DNA of 64,000 bases from Burkholderia aenigmatica (GTDB taxonomy: Bacteria > Pseudomonadota > Gammaproteobacteria > Burkholderiales > Burkholderiaceae), in NCBI RefSeq assembly GCF_902499175.1, contig NZ_CABVQC010000033.1, positions 1 through 64,000 on the forward strand. The letters are read 5' to 3'. Of the stretch, positions 8,653 to 16,230 are shown piece after piece (positions within the stretch are counted from its first letter, which is position 1; every line of letters begins with the position of its first letter). Under the pieces are notes generated by a model, which did no database searches, was not told where the DNA came from, and saw nothing but the letters and a program-made list of their open reading frames with translations. The position numbers were made by a program, and so were the translations under genes.

Positions 8653-9811
8653 AGAGCACTCCTGTCAGGTCCCAGCCGCTTGCAGACATCTTGATGGCTG
8701 TGAGGCGCAGACCGGGGATTTCAGAGAAATCGAGATCGAACGGCGAAACGTTGACACTGATTGCCACGTTCTTCTCGGTCGGCAATGGCGCAGCGTTGGG
8801 GGTGGCGCCGGGCAACGCGGAAGCGTTCTTGTCGGCGCTGGCGACGGTGGCAGTAGCAGTGAAGCCAGCAGCCTGGGACCAAGCAAGTAGTTGTTCCCAC
8901 GCTTCGCTGAGTGCAATGCGGTCGTCGGTGGATTGTTGGGTCAGGCGCAAGTCAATCGTCTGCGTGACCTTCTGGCCGTCGGCCGACAGTTCTCCGTCCG
9001 GTCGGAAATCAACCGTCGCACCATCCTTGCGGGCCCAGACAACAGTTGCCGAGTTGACTGCGCAACTGACGTTGTCGATGAGCCAACCGTACTGAGAGAT
9101 CGGCAGCGTCACAGCCTTGCCGCAAGCATGCAGCAGAGCAGTCGGAAGCGGTATGGTTGTCGCCGGCGTGGAAGTGACTGGCTTAACTTCCGGCACGGCG
9201 TTGGCGATTTGCGCGCGAATGCGTTCCATTTCCTCGCGCTGCTTAGCAGCTTGGTACCACCAGTAGCTACCTACTGCCGAACCGGCCAATGCAACAACCC
9301 CGGCGCCGACAAGCAACTTGTGCTTGAGGGGAATGCCTTCCAGGGACTTGATGCGTGTCGGGCGCTCGTCAATGTCTTTGATTAAGTCTTCGAGTAGCGC
9401 CACGTCGCCTTCGACGTAGTTCCAGTCCGTGTAACCCGAGTGCTTCTCGCGTGCGGCGAAGATTTCATCCCTGTCACCGAGCACGTCGCCATCGGGGAGG
9501 ATGGCGTGGCCGTCGCGAACGGCGATGTACCACCAGAGATCCTCTTCGATCTTGAAGATGCCAAGCCATGGCTGTTTGCGCGAGTCAGCGAGCATGGCGG
9601 CAAGGCTGTATAGCTTGCCCACGTTGGCGCCTTCCACAGCGCTGCAAAACCCTGCTTGGATGCAATCTTCTCCGATGCGCACGGCCGACCAGGTTGAGTT
9701 CAATCGCTTTGCATCGTCGCGAAGCTCGCCTTTGTCGGGGGTGTCTTCATAAGAGGCCCAAGTCATGCCAGCGAGCCAACGGCGCTTGCCGATTTGGATG
9801 ACGTTAGCCAT
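8642..9811 (-). CDS. pilO: PilO-like inner-membrane pilus protein
   Basis: 389 residues. One membrane segment (about residues 164-182, KLLVGAGVVALAGSAVGSYW) separates a cytoplasmic N-terminal domain (WLAGMTW near the start) from a periplasmic part with a coiled coil (QAAKQREEMERIRAQ). This fits R64 PilO, a membrane component linking the cytoplasmic machinery to PilP/PilN. It starts 2 bp after pilP and overlaps pilQ. C203-type cysteines in LLHACGK and NVSCAV may pair in the periplasm. Sequence conservation in this family is low, so the assignment leans on operon position. Confidence 0.8.
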   Translation of the reverse strand: MANVIQIGKRRWLAGMTWASYEDTPDKGELRDDAKRLNSTWSAVRIGEDCIQAGFCSAVEGANVGKLYSLAAMLADSRKQPWLGIFKIEEDLWWYIAVRDGHAILPDGDVLGDRDEIFAAREKHSGYTDWNYVEGDVALLEDLIKDIDERPTRIKSLEGIPLKHKLLVGAGVVALAGSAVGSYWWYQAAKQREEMERIRAQIANAVPEVKPVTSTPATTIPLPTALLHACGKAVTLPISQYGWLIDNVSCAVNSATVVWARKDGATVDFRPDGELSADGQKVTQTIDLRLTQQSTDDRIALSEAWEQLLAWSQAAGFTATATVASADKNASALPGATPNAAPLPTEKNVAISVNVSPFDLDFSEIPGLRLTAIKMSASGWDLTGVLYGR

Positions 9812-9813
9812 GC

Positions 9814-10611
9814 TCAGCGTGCGCCAGGAAAGGCGTTGACCGGCACCATGTCGAGGGGGCGAATGCCCGTCTTGGTGGCAACGAGAACTTCATCGCGAGA
9901 GATCGACTTCACTTTGCCAACCCCGGGAATGGGCGAGCCTTCGTGAGCCTTCATCGTGCTGCCATTGCTAAGAGAAACCACTGCAGTGAGCTTGTCATCG
10001 AGACCGTAGATGGCAAGAACTTGAACAGTGCGTGTGATATTGACGGTGGAGCTACCCGGGGCTACGCCTCCGCCTTGGGTGGAGAGCTTCGCCTTCTGCT
10101 CTGCTTCTTTCACCAACTCGGCAAGCACTGCATTGCGCGTACGCAATTCGTCGAGCTGGCGAAAGGTCTCGCTCGTCGTCTGCGTGAAAATCCGGCGCTC
10201 ATGTGTGGCCTGGTCCATGTCGTTCTGTGCCTGGGTTGGCTTGGGCGCGGCAACTGGGGCAGAGGGTGCTGCCGGCTTGGCGCTGGCCGGCGCAGGGGAA
10301 GGATTCGGCTGCGAGGCGGCAAGAGGTGCGGGAGCCGCAGGAGCTGACGCTACAGGTGCGGGCGCGGGCGCGGGCGCCGCAGGCGCGGCGGGAGCGGCGG
10401 GAGCGGCGGGAGCGGGAGTCGGGCCGGATGTTGGCTTGGCATTTCCGGCGTTCGCCGGTGCGGGGGCATTGGGCATACTTGCCTTCGTCGACCGTGCGAC
10501 GTCTGCTGGCAGCGCGCTCAGCGGATCGGGCAAAAGATCTGCGTGAGCCAGCAGAGAGCTGGATGTGCAGAGAACGATCAGGCCGACGCGGAGACTGGAA
10601 ATGGTGTTCAT
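9814..10611 (-). CDS. pilP: PilP-like periplasmic pilus protein
   Basis: 265 residues. A signal peptide (about 1-24, ending SLLAHA) is followed by a Pro/Ala low-complexity linker (about 40-125), a predicted coiled coil (about 130-175, DMDQATHERRIFTQTTSETF) and a C-terminal beta-rich PilP homology region (about 190-265, with VGKVKSISRDEVLV). In the family this C-terminus contacts the secretin-like PilN. Its ATG shares a base with the pilN stop (TGATG), indicating translational coupling. The long proline-rich linker may span the periplasm. Confidence 0.85.
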   Translation of the reverse strand: MNTISSLRVGLIVLCTSSSLLAHADLLPDPLSALPADVARSTKASMPNAPAPANAGNAKPTSGPTPAPAAPAAPAAPAAPAPAPAPVASAPAAPAPLAASQPNPSPAPASAKPAAPSAPVAAPKPTQAQNDMDQATHERRIFTQTTSETFRQLDELRTRNAVLAELVKEAEQKAKLSTQGGGVAPGSSTVNITRTVQVLAIYGLDDKLTAVVSLSNGSTMKAHEGSPIPGVGKVKSISRDEVLVATKTGIRPLDMVPVNAFPGAR

Positions 10612-12386
10612 CAGAGAACCTTCGCGGTGATGACGATGGCGGTGAGTTGCTTGCTGGTGGAGTCATCCAGGCCGCCACCGAAGGCAAAGTTGCTTGGGGT
10701 GCCCACACCATTGCGATTGGATTTGCCGTTGTGCTGCTGCACGCTTGTCAGCATGAGCGAGGCGCCCGGCGTCAGCATGGCGCTTTGCTGGAAGGTGTTT
10801 TGGCTGTAGTTCGGCGTCTGGATGAAGGACGTGGACGTGCCTGCTTGGCCGAAACCGTTGTTGTTGCTGCTCGTCATATCCATCGCTAGGAAGATCTTCC
10901 CGTTGACGACTTTCGGGATGAACGTGGCGGTGAAGCCCGTGGTCAGCGACCCGGGCGTCAGGCTTGGGGGCAGCGGAGTGGCGCCGACTGCGACGGAAGC
11001 CGAGGGTGTTTGGGATGCCAGGTAGCCTTCGATGTCGGCCATTTGCATTGGTGCCGGGCGACCATTGAGGGTCACGACCGTTTGGTGCATGACCTGTGCG
11101 ACATCTCCGAGCGAAGACAGGGCGTTGTAGGCGAACTGTGATCCGCTGAACTGTGCCAGGCCGCCTGTGGCGGTACTGAGGATGCTGGCAGTCAGGTTGA
11201 GCGGGTTCGTGCCCGAGACGATGGCCGGTGCTTGCGGGCCGGTCAGGTTGACGCCCCATTTGCCAGAGAGCGACTTGAAGACGACGCTCGGATTCCAGTT
11301 GTAGTTCTCTTCTGCCTTGACCTTGACCGTGAAGACATCCAACGTAATTTGGACCTGCTGGCTCAGGTTGTCGGTGAGCGGCTTGATCCACTCTTCGATG
11401 TTGCGAACTTGCGTCGGTGTGCCGGTGACAGTGACGCTTCCTGCGGAGGGGTTCACATCAACCTTGCCGCCTGCTGCAACCGTTTCGGCGGTCTTCTTCA
11501 GATCGCCCCAGATGTCCACTTCGAACTCGGTGCTCGCGTTGGAGCCTCCCATCGACGAGATGCCACCGCCGCCGCCACTGCTACTGCTGCTAGACGGGGA
11601 GCTGCTCGAAGTGCCGGCTCCGGAACTGTTCGAGTTCGCGGAAATCTTGCCGCCGCCAGTGGACTTGTTTGCAAGAGCTGGGAGATAGAACGTTTTGGTC
11701 TCGGACCGATAGAAGATGATTCCGCGACCGTCGACATATTTCCACCAGACTCCCGATTTGCTCGCGGCGATGTCGAGCAGCCCGCGCAGCTTGCCGCTGT
11801 AGTCGACCGAGAAGTATTGCGAGCCCGAGTACATGCCCATGGCTGCGCTAGCAGATGCCGCGCCGGGAAGTACTGCGCCTGGCTGTGGCGCTGCAGGCGA
11901 GCCATTAATGCTGAGAGCCGAATTGCCGCTGGGCGCGCCGCTGATCGCCGGCACAGTTGGGGAGGTCGCGCCTGCCATGCTGCCACCAAAGGGCATTCCG
12001 GCGGCGCCGCTCCACACTTCGGACGTGTCGATGCGGATACCGAGCGTCTGGCTGATATAGGCCGCGATGTCTGTCAGCGTGACAAGCTGGCGCGGGTTGT
12101 AGGTAATGGTCCGCGATAGGAAGGCTGGGGGTGGAGCAACAACGGGCACCGCCTCGCCGAGCAGCCAAGCTGCTTGCGTGCGGGTGACAACCGGCAAGGG
12201 TTGCGCTTGCTTTTCAGTCTCCTCGGCGATCCTGCCGGAAGCTTGAGCCTTCATGGCGATCACGTCATTCTTGACCGTACCGCAGCCAGCGAGAGGAGCC
12301 ACGCTCAGCAGGGCACTGATCGTGATGGCCAGATGCTTGCGCGGAAGGGCGGACAAGCCAGGCGATTGAGTGTTGGAAGTCTGCAT
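10611..12386 (-). CDS. pilN: PilN, outer-membrane secretin lipoprotein
   Basis: 591 residues from ATG 12386; the longer frame upstream is a shadow of the previous gene. A lipoprotein signal ends in LAGC (lipidated C35). The N-terminal domain (about 60-220) is followed by a Ser/Gly-rich linker (about 260-285) and a secretin core with VTVTGTPTQVRNIEEWI and the C-terminal secretin block around MTSSNNNGFGQAG. R64 PilN forms an outer-membrane multimer through which the pilus exits. It lies between the TcpQ-domain gene (14-bp gap) and pilP. Confidence 0.9.
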   Translation of the reverse strand: MQTSNTQSPGLSALPRKHLAITISALLSVAPLAGCGTVKNDVIAMKAQASGRIAEETEKQAQPLPVVTRTQAAWLLGEAVPVVAPPPAFLSRTITYNPRQLVTLTDIAAYISQTLGIRIDTSEVWSGAAGMPFGGSMAGATSPTVPAISGAPSGNSALSINGSPAAPQPGAVLPGAASASAAMGMYSGSQYFSVDYSGKLRGLLDIAASKSGVWWKYVDGRGIIFYRSETKTFYLPALANKSTGGGKISANSNSSGAGTSSSSPSSSSSSGGGGGISSMGGSNASTEFEVDIWGDLKKTAETVAAGGKVDVNPSAGSVTVTGTPTQVRNIEEWIKPLTDNLSQQVQITLDVFTVKVKAEENYNWNPSVVFKSLSGKWGVNLTGPQAPAIVSGTNPLNLTASILSTATGGLAQFSGSQFAYNALSSLGDVAQVMHQTVVTLNGRPAPMQMADIEGYLASQTPSASVAVGATPLPPSLTPGSLTTGFTATFIPKVVNGKIFLAMDMTSSNNNGFGQAGTSTSFIQTPNYSQNTFQQSAMLTPGASLMLTSVQQHNGKSNRNGVGTPSNFAFGGGLDDSTSKQLTAIVITAKVL

Positions 12387-12400
12387 GAGCGTGTGCGTCG

Positions 12401-12958
12401 TTACTGTTGAGCGAGGCCAGGACCAGACACCACGAAGGTTTTGTTGCCCTCGTAGGTAATGGCTCGCACGAGCGCGCCGTTTTCTGCGAGGGTCTTGATG
12501 ACCTTCTCGGCTGCGTCGGCGAAGCTGCCTGTGAAAGACGTTTCGTTGGGCACGACCCAAGTCTTCAGGGTCTCGGGCCAGACGATGTGCCATTGGACTT
12601 TTTCGGCCCAGGTTTCCAAGTTTTCCTTGATCGTGACGCCTGCTGTCAGCGTCCAGATCTGCTGAATGGGCAATGCCGCTGCAACGGGCGCTGTTGTCGC
12701 TGCGGCGGGAACAGCGAGTGCTTCGGTCTTGGGAGGGTTCGCTGTCGCGGGGACCGCAAGCGCGAGTGCTTCGGTCTTCAACTGGTTTGCCGTCTCAGCG
12801 ACGGGAACAGCGAGCGCGAGCGGTTCAGTCGGTGCCGGCTGAGCTGCCGGGGCGATCGGCAGCGGGCGAATGGAGAGTTCTTGCGCTTGCGATGCGGCGA
12901 CATGCCCAAGCGAACCGGCAGCGGCCAAAAGAATCCCGATGGACTTGCTGACTTGCAT
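12401..12958 (-). CDS. TcpQ-domain periplasmic pilus protein
   Basis: 185 residues from ATG 12958, preceded by AAAGGAC. A signal peptide (about 1-26) leads into a Pro/Ala-rich segment with an imperfect repeat (EALALAVP, EALAVP), then a TcpQ/PilL C-terminal domain (about 105-185) beginning WTLTAGVTIKENLETWA and ending in a VSG strand. TcpQ-type domains interact with the secretin or peptidoglycan in thin and toxin-coregulated pili. The neighbouring gene at 12970-14073 carries a second copy, so the two proteins may be partly redundant or form a hetero-oligomer. Confidence 0.78.
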   Translation of the reverse strand: MQVSKSIGILLAAAGSLGHVAASQAQELSIRPLPIAPAAQPAPTEPLALAVPVAETANQLKTEALALAVPATANPPKTEALAVPAAATTAPVAAALPIQQIWTLTAGVTIKENLETWAEKVQWHIVWPETLKTWVVPNETSFTGSFADAAEKVIKTLAENGALVRAITYEGNKTFVVSGPGLAQQ

Positions 12959-12969
12959 AGGTGTGTCCT

Positions 12970-14073
12970 TTATTTGCTGCAAGGAACGTTGGGGTCCGTC
13001 ACGCGCACGAACTTGTCACGGGTGATGGCGCAAATGTTCAGGCCCGTGCTGTCGGCGATTCGCTTCAACACATCCGGGAACGCGCCGTCGAGAGTCGTTG
13101 TGTTCGTGACCTGATAGAAGTTGCCGGCGTCCCAAACGGTCGGTTTCCAGCCTGAGGACTTGGACCACTCGTCGAGGTTGTCCTTCAGCGTCAGGCGTGC
13201 GTCGAGCACCCAGCGCTCAACGCGGACCGGTGCACGATTGACGGTTGTAGTTGAGGGATATGCGGCGAGCAGGGCCTGTGCTTGTGGTGCGGCCGTGGGT
13301 TGGGGCGGTTGCGCGCTCGTGCTTGCCTCGGCGAGGCTGCGCAGTATCTGTGCAGCGACCGACGGGAGCATTTGGCCCGTCTGGACTGCCTGGTTGATGT
13401 ACTGGATCAGCCGTTCGTCAGTCGGCGAACGAGTGGCGGGAGCCTGGGCTTGTGCGGCGACGTTGACCGGTGCCAATGTCGCCGATCGCATTGCGGCTTC
13501 GGGGGCTTGATTCAGATACTGGTAAGCGTGCGGGATCGCCTGATCCTGTTGCGCGCGGTATTGTGCGCGGACCTGATCGACAACGGATGGTCCGGAATCG
13601 CGCGAGTTCGAGATGATGATTTCGGCTGGCGAGATGCCACTGGAAGCCAGCGGATTGCCCGTTGCGTCCAGGTCGACCTGGATGATGTTTGAAGGGATCC
13701 CTGCCTGAATGAGATATGAGCGCAGCGCAGAGGCGCGAGCCATGCCGAGAGAATGTTGCTTCTTGTTTTCGGTGGCTGATGCGTAGTCTGTTCGGCCGAC
13801 GATACGGATGCGGGAGGCTGCTTGCATGCGGGGGATCAAGTCATCGACGAAAGAGCGGGCCATCGGGCCCACCACCGATGAACCTCTGTTGAAGGTGACT
13901 TTGAATTTCTCTGCCGACCGGTCATCCCCCGACCGATCACGGGCCTGAATGGCTGCGGTCGGATAGAGGTCGTCGTCAATCACCGTGTAGGTGGCATGTG
14001 CATTGGTGATCAATGCCAGCGCCCCGACGAGGGGGGCGACGGAGTGGCGCACAGAGAAAAGCTTTGGTCGCAT
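12970..14073 (-). CDS. pilL: PilL-like protein: OmpA-type domain plus TcpQ domain
   Basis: 367 residues from ATG 14073; upstream frame residues lie in the intergenic region and are rejected. A signal peptide (about 1-26, ending ITNAHA) precedes an OmpA-like peptidoglycan-binding domain (about 55-155) with RIRIVGRTDYASA and the NKKQHSLGMARASALRSYL helix. A Gln/Ala-rich linker leads to a C-terminal TcpQ domain (about 285-360, WVLDARLTLKDNLDEWS). First gene of the pilus operon, so its promoter is in the 196-bp gap to trbB. The combination fits a wall anchor for the PilN channel. Confidence 0.78.
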   Translation of the reverse strand: MRPKLFSVRHSVAPLVGALALITNAHATYTVIDDDLYPTAAIQARDRSGDDRSAEKFKVTFNRGSSVVGPMARSFVDDLIPRMQAASRIRIVGRTDYASATENKKQHSLGMARASALRSYLIQAGIPSNIIQVDLDATGNPLASSGISPAEIIISNSRDSGPSVVDQVRAQYRAQQDQAIPHAYQYLNQAPEAAMRSATLAPVNVAAQAQAPATRSPTDERLIQYINQAVQTGQMLPSVAAQILRSLAEASTSAQPPQPTAAPQAQALLAAYPSTTTVNRAPVRVERWVLDARLTLKDNLDEWSKSSGWKPTVWDAGNFYQVTNTTTLDGAFPDVLKRIADSTGLNICAITRDKFVRVTDPNVPCSK

Positions 14074-14269
14074 GTTTGGATCCGAGGCCTGGGAATACCG
14101 CTCTTTGGAGCGAAGTGCATTATTTGTGGTGCGATGGTACACTACCCGCGCAACATTGTGCAAAAGATAATGTACATGCATAATTCGCCGCAACCGCGCA
14201 AGCAGGCGTGGGGCCAGCAACCCCGGCATCTTTTGCGGCAAAAGAATGTAAAGCGATGGGAAGGATCAG
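14074..14269. promoter_or_regulatory. Divergent control region between pilus and trb operons
   Basis: 196 bp without a convincing ORF. It contains a KorB-like palindrome at 14230-14244 and AT-rich dyads, including ATGTACAT at 14170-14177, GTGCATTATTTGTGG near 14115, and CAACATTGTGCAAAAG near 14151. GATAAT at 14166-14171 is a plausible -10 for trbB, but the spaced -35 is weak. Both operons probably start here. The palindrome lies nearer trbB. Confidence 0.6.
14230..14244. promoter_or_regulatory. KorB-like palindrome, copy 2
   Basis: Perfect CTTTTGCGGCAAAAG, 25 bp upstream of the trbB GTG start in the divergent pilus/trb gap. Its position suits repression of the trb operon, as KorB does in IncP plasmids. 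Confidence 0.8.
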
Positions 14270-15232
14270 GTGGCAATAGAACTGGACGATGAGCTTGCCG
14301 AGCGGCGCAGGGAGGCGTTGGCCTACGCGTTCGGAGAGAAAGTCATGGGCGCTCTCGCGGACCCCGATGTCGTCGAAGTCATGCTCAACGACGACGGAAC
14401 GCTCTGGGTCGAGGCGCGCGGTGAAATGGTCTGTGTGGGCTCCATTTCGGCGAACGACGCGTTGGCGATCCTCAGCCAGGTGTCGTCGGCACTCAATGGC
14501 GAGTTGTCAAAACAGAATCCCTTCGTTGAGGGGGAGTTGGTGCTTTTCAACGGCGAGCGTTTCGAAGGTGTAGCTCCGCCTGTCGTGGAGCGAGCGGTCT
14601 TCGCCATTCGTAAGAAAGCGACAAAGGTGTACCAACTCGCTGACTACATCCGATCCGGGGTGATGACATTCACCCAGGCCGAGTTGATTCGCGAGGCGCT
14701 CATTGCGCGCAAGAACGTCTTGGTTATTGGTGGCACGGGGTCGGGGAAGACCACCTTCTGCAACGCGATGTTGGCTGAACTGGCTGAGCTGGTGCCTGAC
14801 GTGCGGATGCTTCTGCTTGAAGACACCAAGGAGCTTCAATGCACGCTGAAAAACCGATTGTTCTTGCGTACGTCGCCGTGGACGACCATGGCCGACATCT
14901 CGCTGGCGGTCAACCGGCTGCGGCCAGACTCGATCACCGTGGGTGAGGTGCGCGCCGGAGCGGCGGCACTGGCGTTGTTGAAGTTATGGAACACAGGGCA
15001 CCCGGGCGGTATGGGTACCGCGCACGCGAACTCAGCCTATGAGGGACTAACGCGAATGGACCAACTCATTCAGGAAGTCTCGGCTTACCCGCAGCGAGTT
15101 CTGATCGGTGAGGCAGTCAATGTGGTGGTCTTTTTGCAAAAGGAGAAGGGCAAGCGAAAGGTCAAAGAAATCGTCCGCGTGATGGGCTACGACGAAGTCT
15201 CTCAGCGGTTCAAGGTCGAGAACATCCAGTAA
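14270..15232 (+). CDS. trbB: TrbB/VirB11 secretion ATPase
   Basis: 320 residues from GTG 14270, with GGAAGGA just upstream. Hexameric traffic ATPase that energises conjugative pilus biogenesis and DNA transfer at the inner membrane. It has Walker A GGTGSGKT (154-161), Walker B/Asp-box segment MLLLEDTKELQ (about 179-189), the GEVRAG motif and His-box GTAHANSA. Length and motifs match TrbB of IncP and Ti plasmids. First gene of the trb operon, directly behind a KorB-like operator. Confidence 0.95.
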   Translation: MAIELDDELAERRREALAYAFGEKVMGALADPDVVEVMLNDDGTLWVEARGEMVCVGSISANDALAILSQVSSALNGELSKQNPFVEGELVLFNGERFEGVAPPVVERAVFAIRKKATKVYQLADYIRSGVMTFTQAELIREALIARKNVLVIGGTGSGKTTFCNAMLAELAELVPDVRMLLLEDTKELQCTLKNRLFLRTSPWTTMADISLAVNRLRPDSITVGEVRAGAAALALLKLWNTGHPGGMGTAHANSAYEGLTRMDQLIQEVSAYPQRVLIGEAVNVVVFLQKEKGKRKVKEIVRVMGYDEVSQRFKVENIQ

Positions 15233-15253
15233 GCAGTTTCTTACGGAGAACAG

Positions 15254-15457
15254 ATGGACATTCTGGATACCGTGACCAGCGCCGCAAATGGCCTGGTCCA
15301 AGGGCTTGTCCGGTGGCCGCACAGCACATTGCAGTGCAGCGCGCCTTCGCAGGCCTTGCTCTATGTGCTCTTTGCATCGTCACTCGCGATTGCGATTGGC
15401 GGAGTTTATGTCTGGCGACGGTACATCCGAACCCAGCCGCAACCCAACCCGGTTTGA
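15254..15457 (+). CDS. Small membrane protein between trbB and trbC
   Basis: 67 residues. One clear membrane helix (about residues 33-53, ALLYVLFASSLAIAIGGVYV) is followed by a basic WRRYIRT stop-transfer segment and a short proline tail. Two residues, C28 and W21, precede the helix. It lies 21 bp after trbB and 24 bp before trbC, so it is cotranscribed. I recognise no family. It may be an accessory factor for pilin insertion or assembly. Confidence 0.6.
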   Translation: MDILDTVTSAANGLVQGLVRWPHSTLQCSAPSQALLYVLFASSLAIAIGGVYVWRRYIRTQPQPNPV

Positions 15458-15481
15458 CTTTACCCACAACGGAGAATCTCG

Positions 15482-15829
15482 ATGTACTCGAATCATCAAT
15501 CAATGCTCAATGCGCAGGCGTTCAAGAAGCACCTTCCGACCGTGGTCGGTGTGTTGCTCATGGCGGCGGTTAACGTCGCCTTTGCTGCCGGGGGCGACGA
15601 GTTGGGCGGAGGCGTTTGCACGCTCGTGAACTTGCTGACCGGGAAGTACCTCTTCGGGACAGCGGTATTGGCCATGGTGGCTGGTGGACTTGCCTTGCTT
15701 TTCGGGGCCGAGCTGACCGATGGCGTCAAGAAGATGGTGACGATCGTGACCATCGTGGGGATGATCCTTTCCTTCGGTGGCGTCCTGTCGATGGCCTACA
15801 ACGCCTTGAGCAGCGCATCGTGCTCGTAA
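15482..15829 (+). CDS. trbC: TrbC/VirB2 conjugative pilin
   Basis: 115 residues. A long leader (about 1-35, ending NVAFA) is followed by the mature pilin: a Gly-rich start, C47-type cysteine in GGGVCTLVNLL, and two hydrophobic helices (about 55-75 and 83-108) separated by a short polar LTDGVKKM loop. This two-helix hairpin is the standard VirB2/TrbC pilin form. A second cysteine sits next to the C-terminus. It lies between trbB and trbD as in IncP and Ti systems. No cyclase (TraF-like) was found in the window. Confidence 0.85.
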   Translation: MYSNHQSMLNAQAFKKHLPTVVGVLLMAAVNVAFAAGGDELGGGVCTLVNLLTGKYLFGTAVLAMVAGGLALLFGAELTDGVKKMVTIVTIVGMILSFGGVLSMAYNALSSASCS

Positions 15830-15845
15830 TGAGCAACGGCTGACC

Positions 15846-16166
15846 ATGGAAAAGGCTCCAGTTCGTCTGTCCCTTCTGCGCCGAATCGCATGGTTCGGAG
15901 GGGACCGCCGCCTGGTTGGCGGAGTGGGCATTATCTGCGCAGCGCTCGGGTGGACCATGTTCGTGGGTTTTGGCCTGTCTTTCGGGCTATTCATTCTCGT
16001 ACCAGGGGGCATTTTCCTGGGCGTGGTTTGGGTCGCGCGAAAGATGTATGCGGCAGATCCGTGGATGATCGATGTGGGCCTGCGGCACCTTAAATACGGC
16101 AAGTATTACGCCCCCAAGTCGCACCTTGGCAAAGAGCATCCCAACATTCGCGATTTTAAAAACTAA
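15846..16166 (+). CDS. trbD: TrbD/VirB3 inner-membrane protein
   Basis: 106 residues. It has a short basic N-terminus with LSLLRRIAWFGGDRR, then two hydrophobic segments (about 24-43 and 46-64), then a soluble tail. VirB3/TrbD proteins act with the VirB4 ATPase in pilin handling. It is 16 bp past trbC. The usual next gene, trbE, follows after a 64-bp gap that carries a strong hairpin. Confidence 0.85.
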   Translation: MEKAPVRLSLLRRIAWFGGDRRLVGGVGIICAALGWTMFVGFGLSFGLFILVPGGIFLGVVWVARKMYAADPWMIDVGLRHLKYGKYYAPKSHLGKEHPNIRDFKN

Positions 16167-16171
16167 GCAGC

Positions 16172-16191
16172 GGGCCCGCTGAAGCGGGCCC
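16172..16191 (+). terminator. GC-rich hairpin between trbD and trbE
   Basis: GGGCCCGC-TGAA-GCGGGCCC: a perfect 8-bp stem with a tetraloop. A run of six T residues follows only about 14 bp later, so this is not a textbook intrinsic terminator. It may attenuate or protect mRNA to set a lower TrbE level than pilin level. Confidence 0.55.
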
Positions 16192-16230
16192 ACATTGACG
16201 CCCATTTTTTGAGAATTGCGGGAGGACCGA

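Noticed and set aside
11232-12119. Plus-strand frame antisense to pilN
   Set aside because: Composition is that of a shadow frame (Arg, Ala, Cys rich) and the opposite strand encodes a clear secretin.
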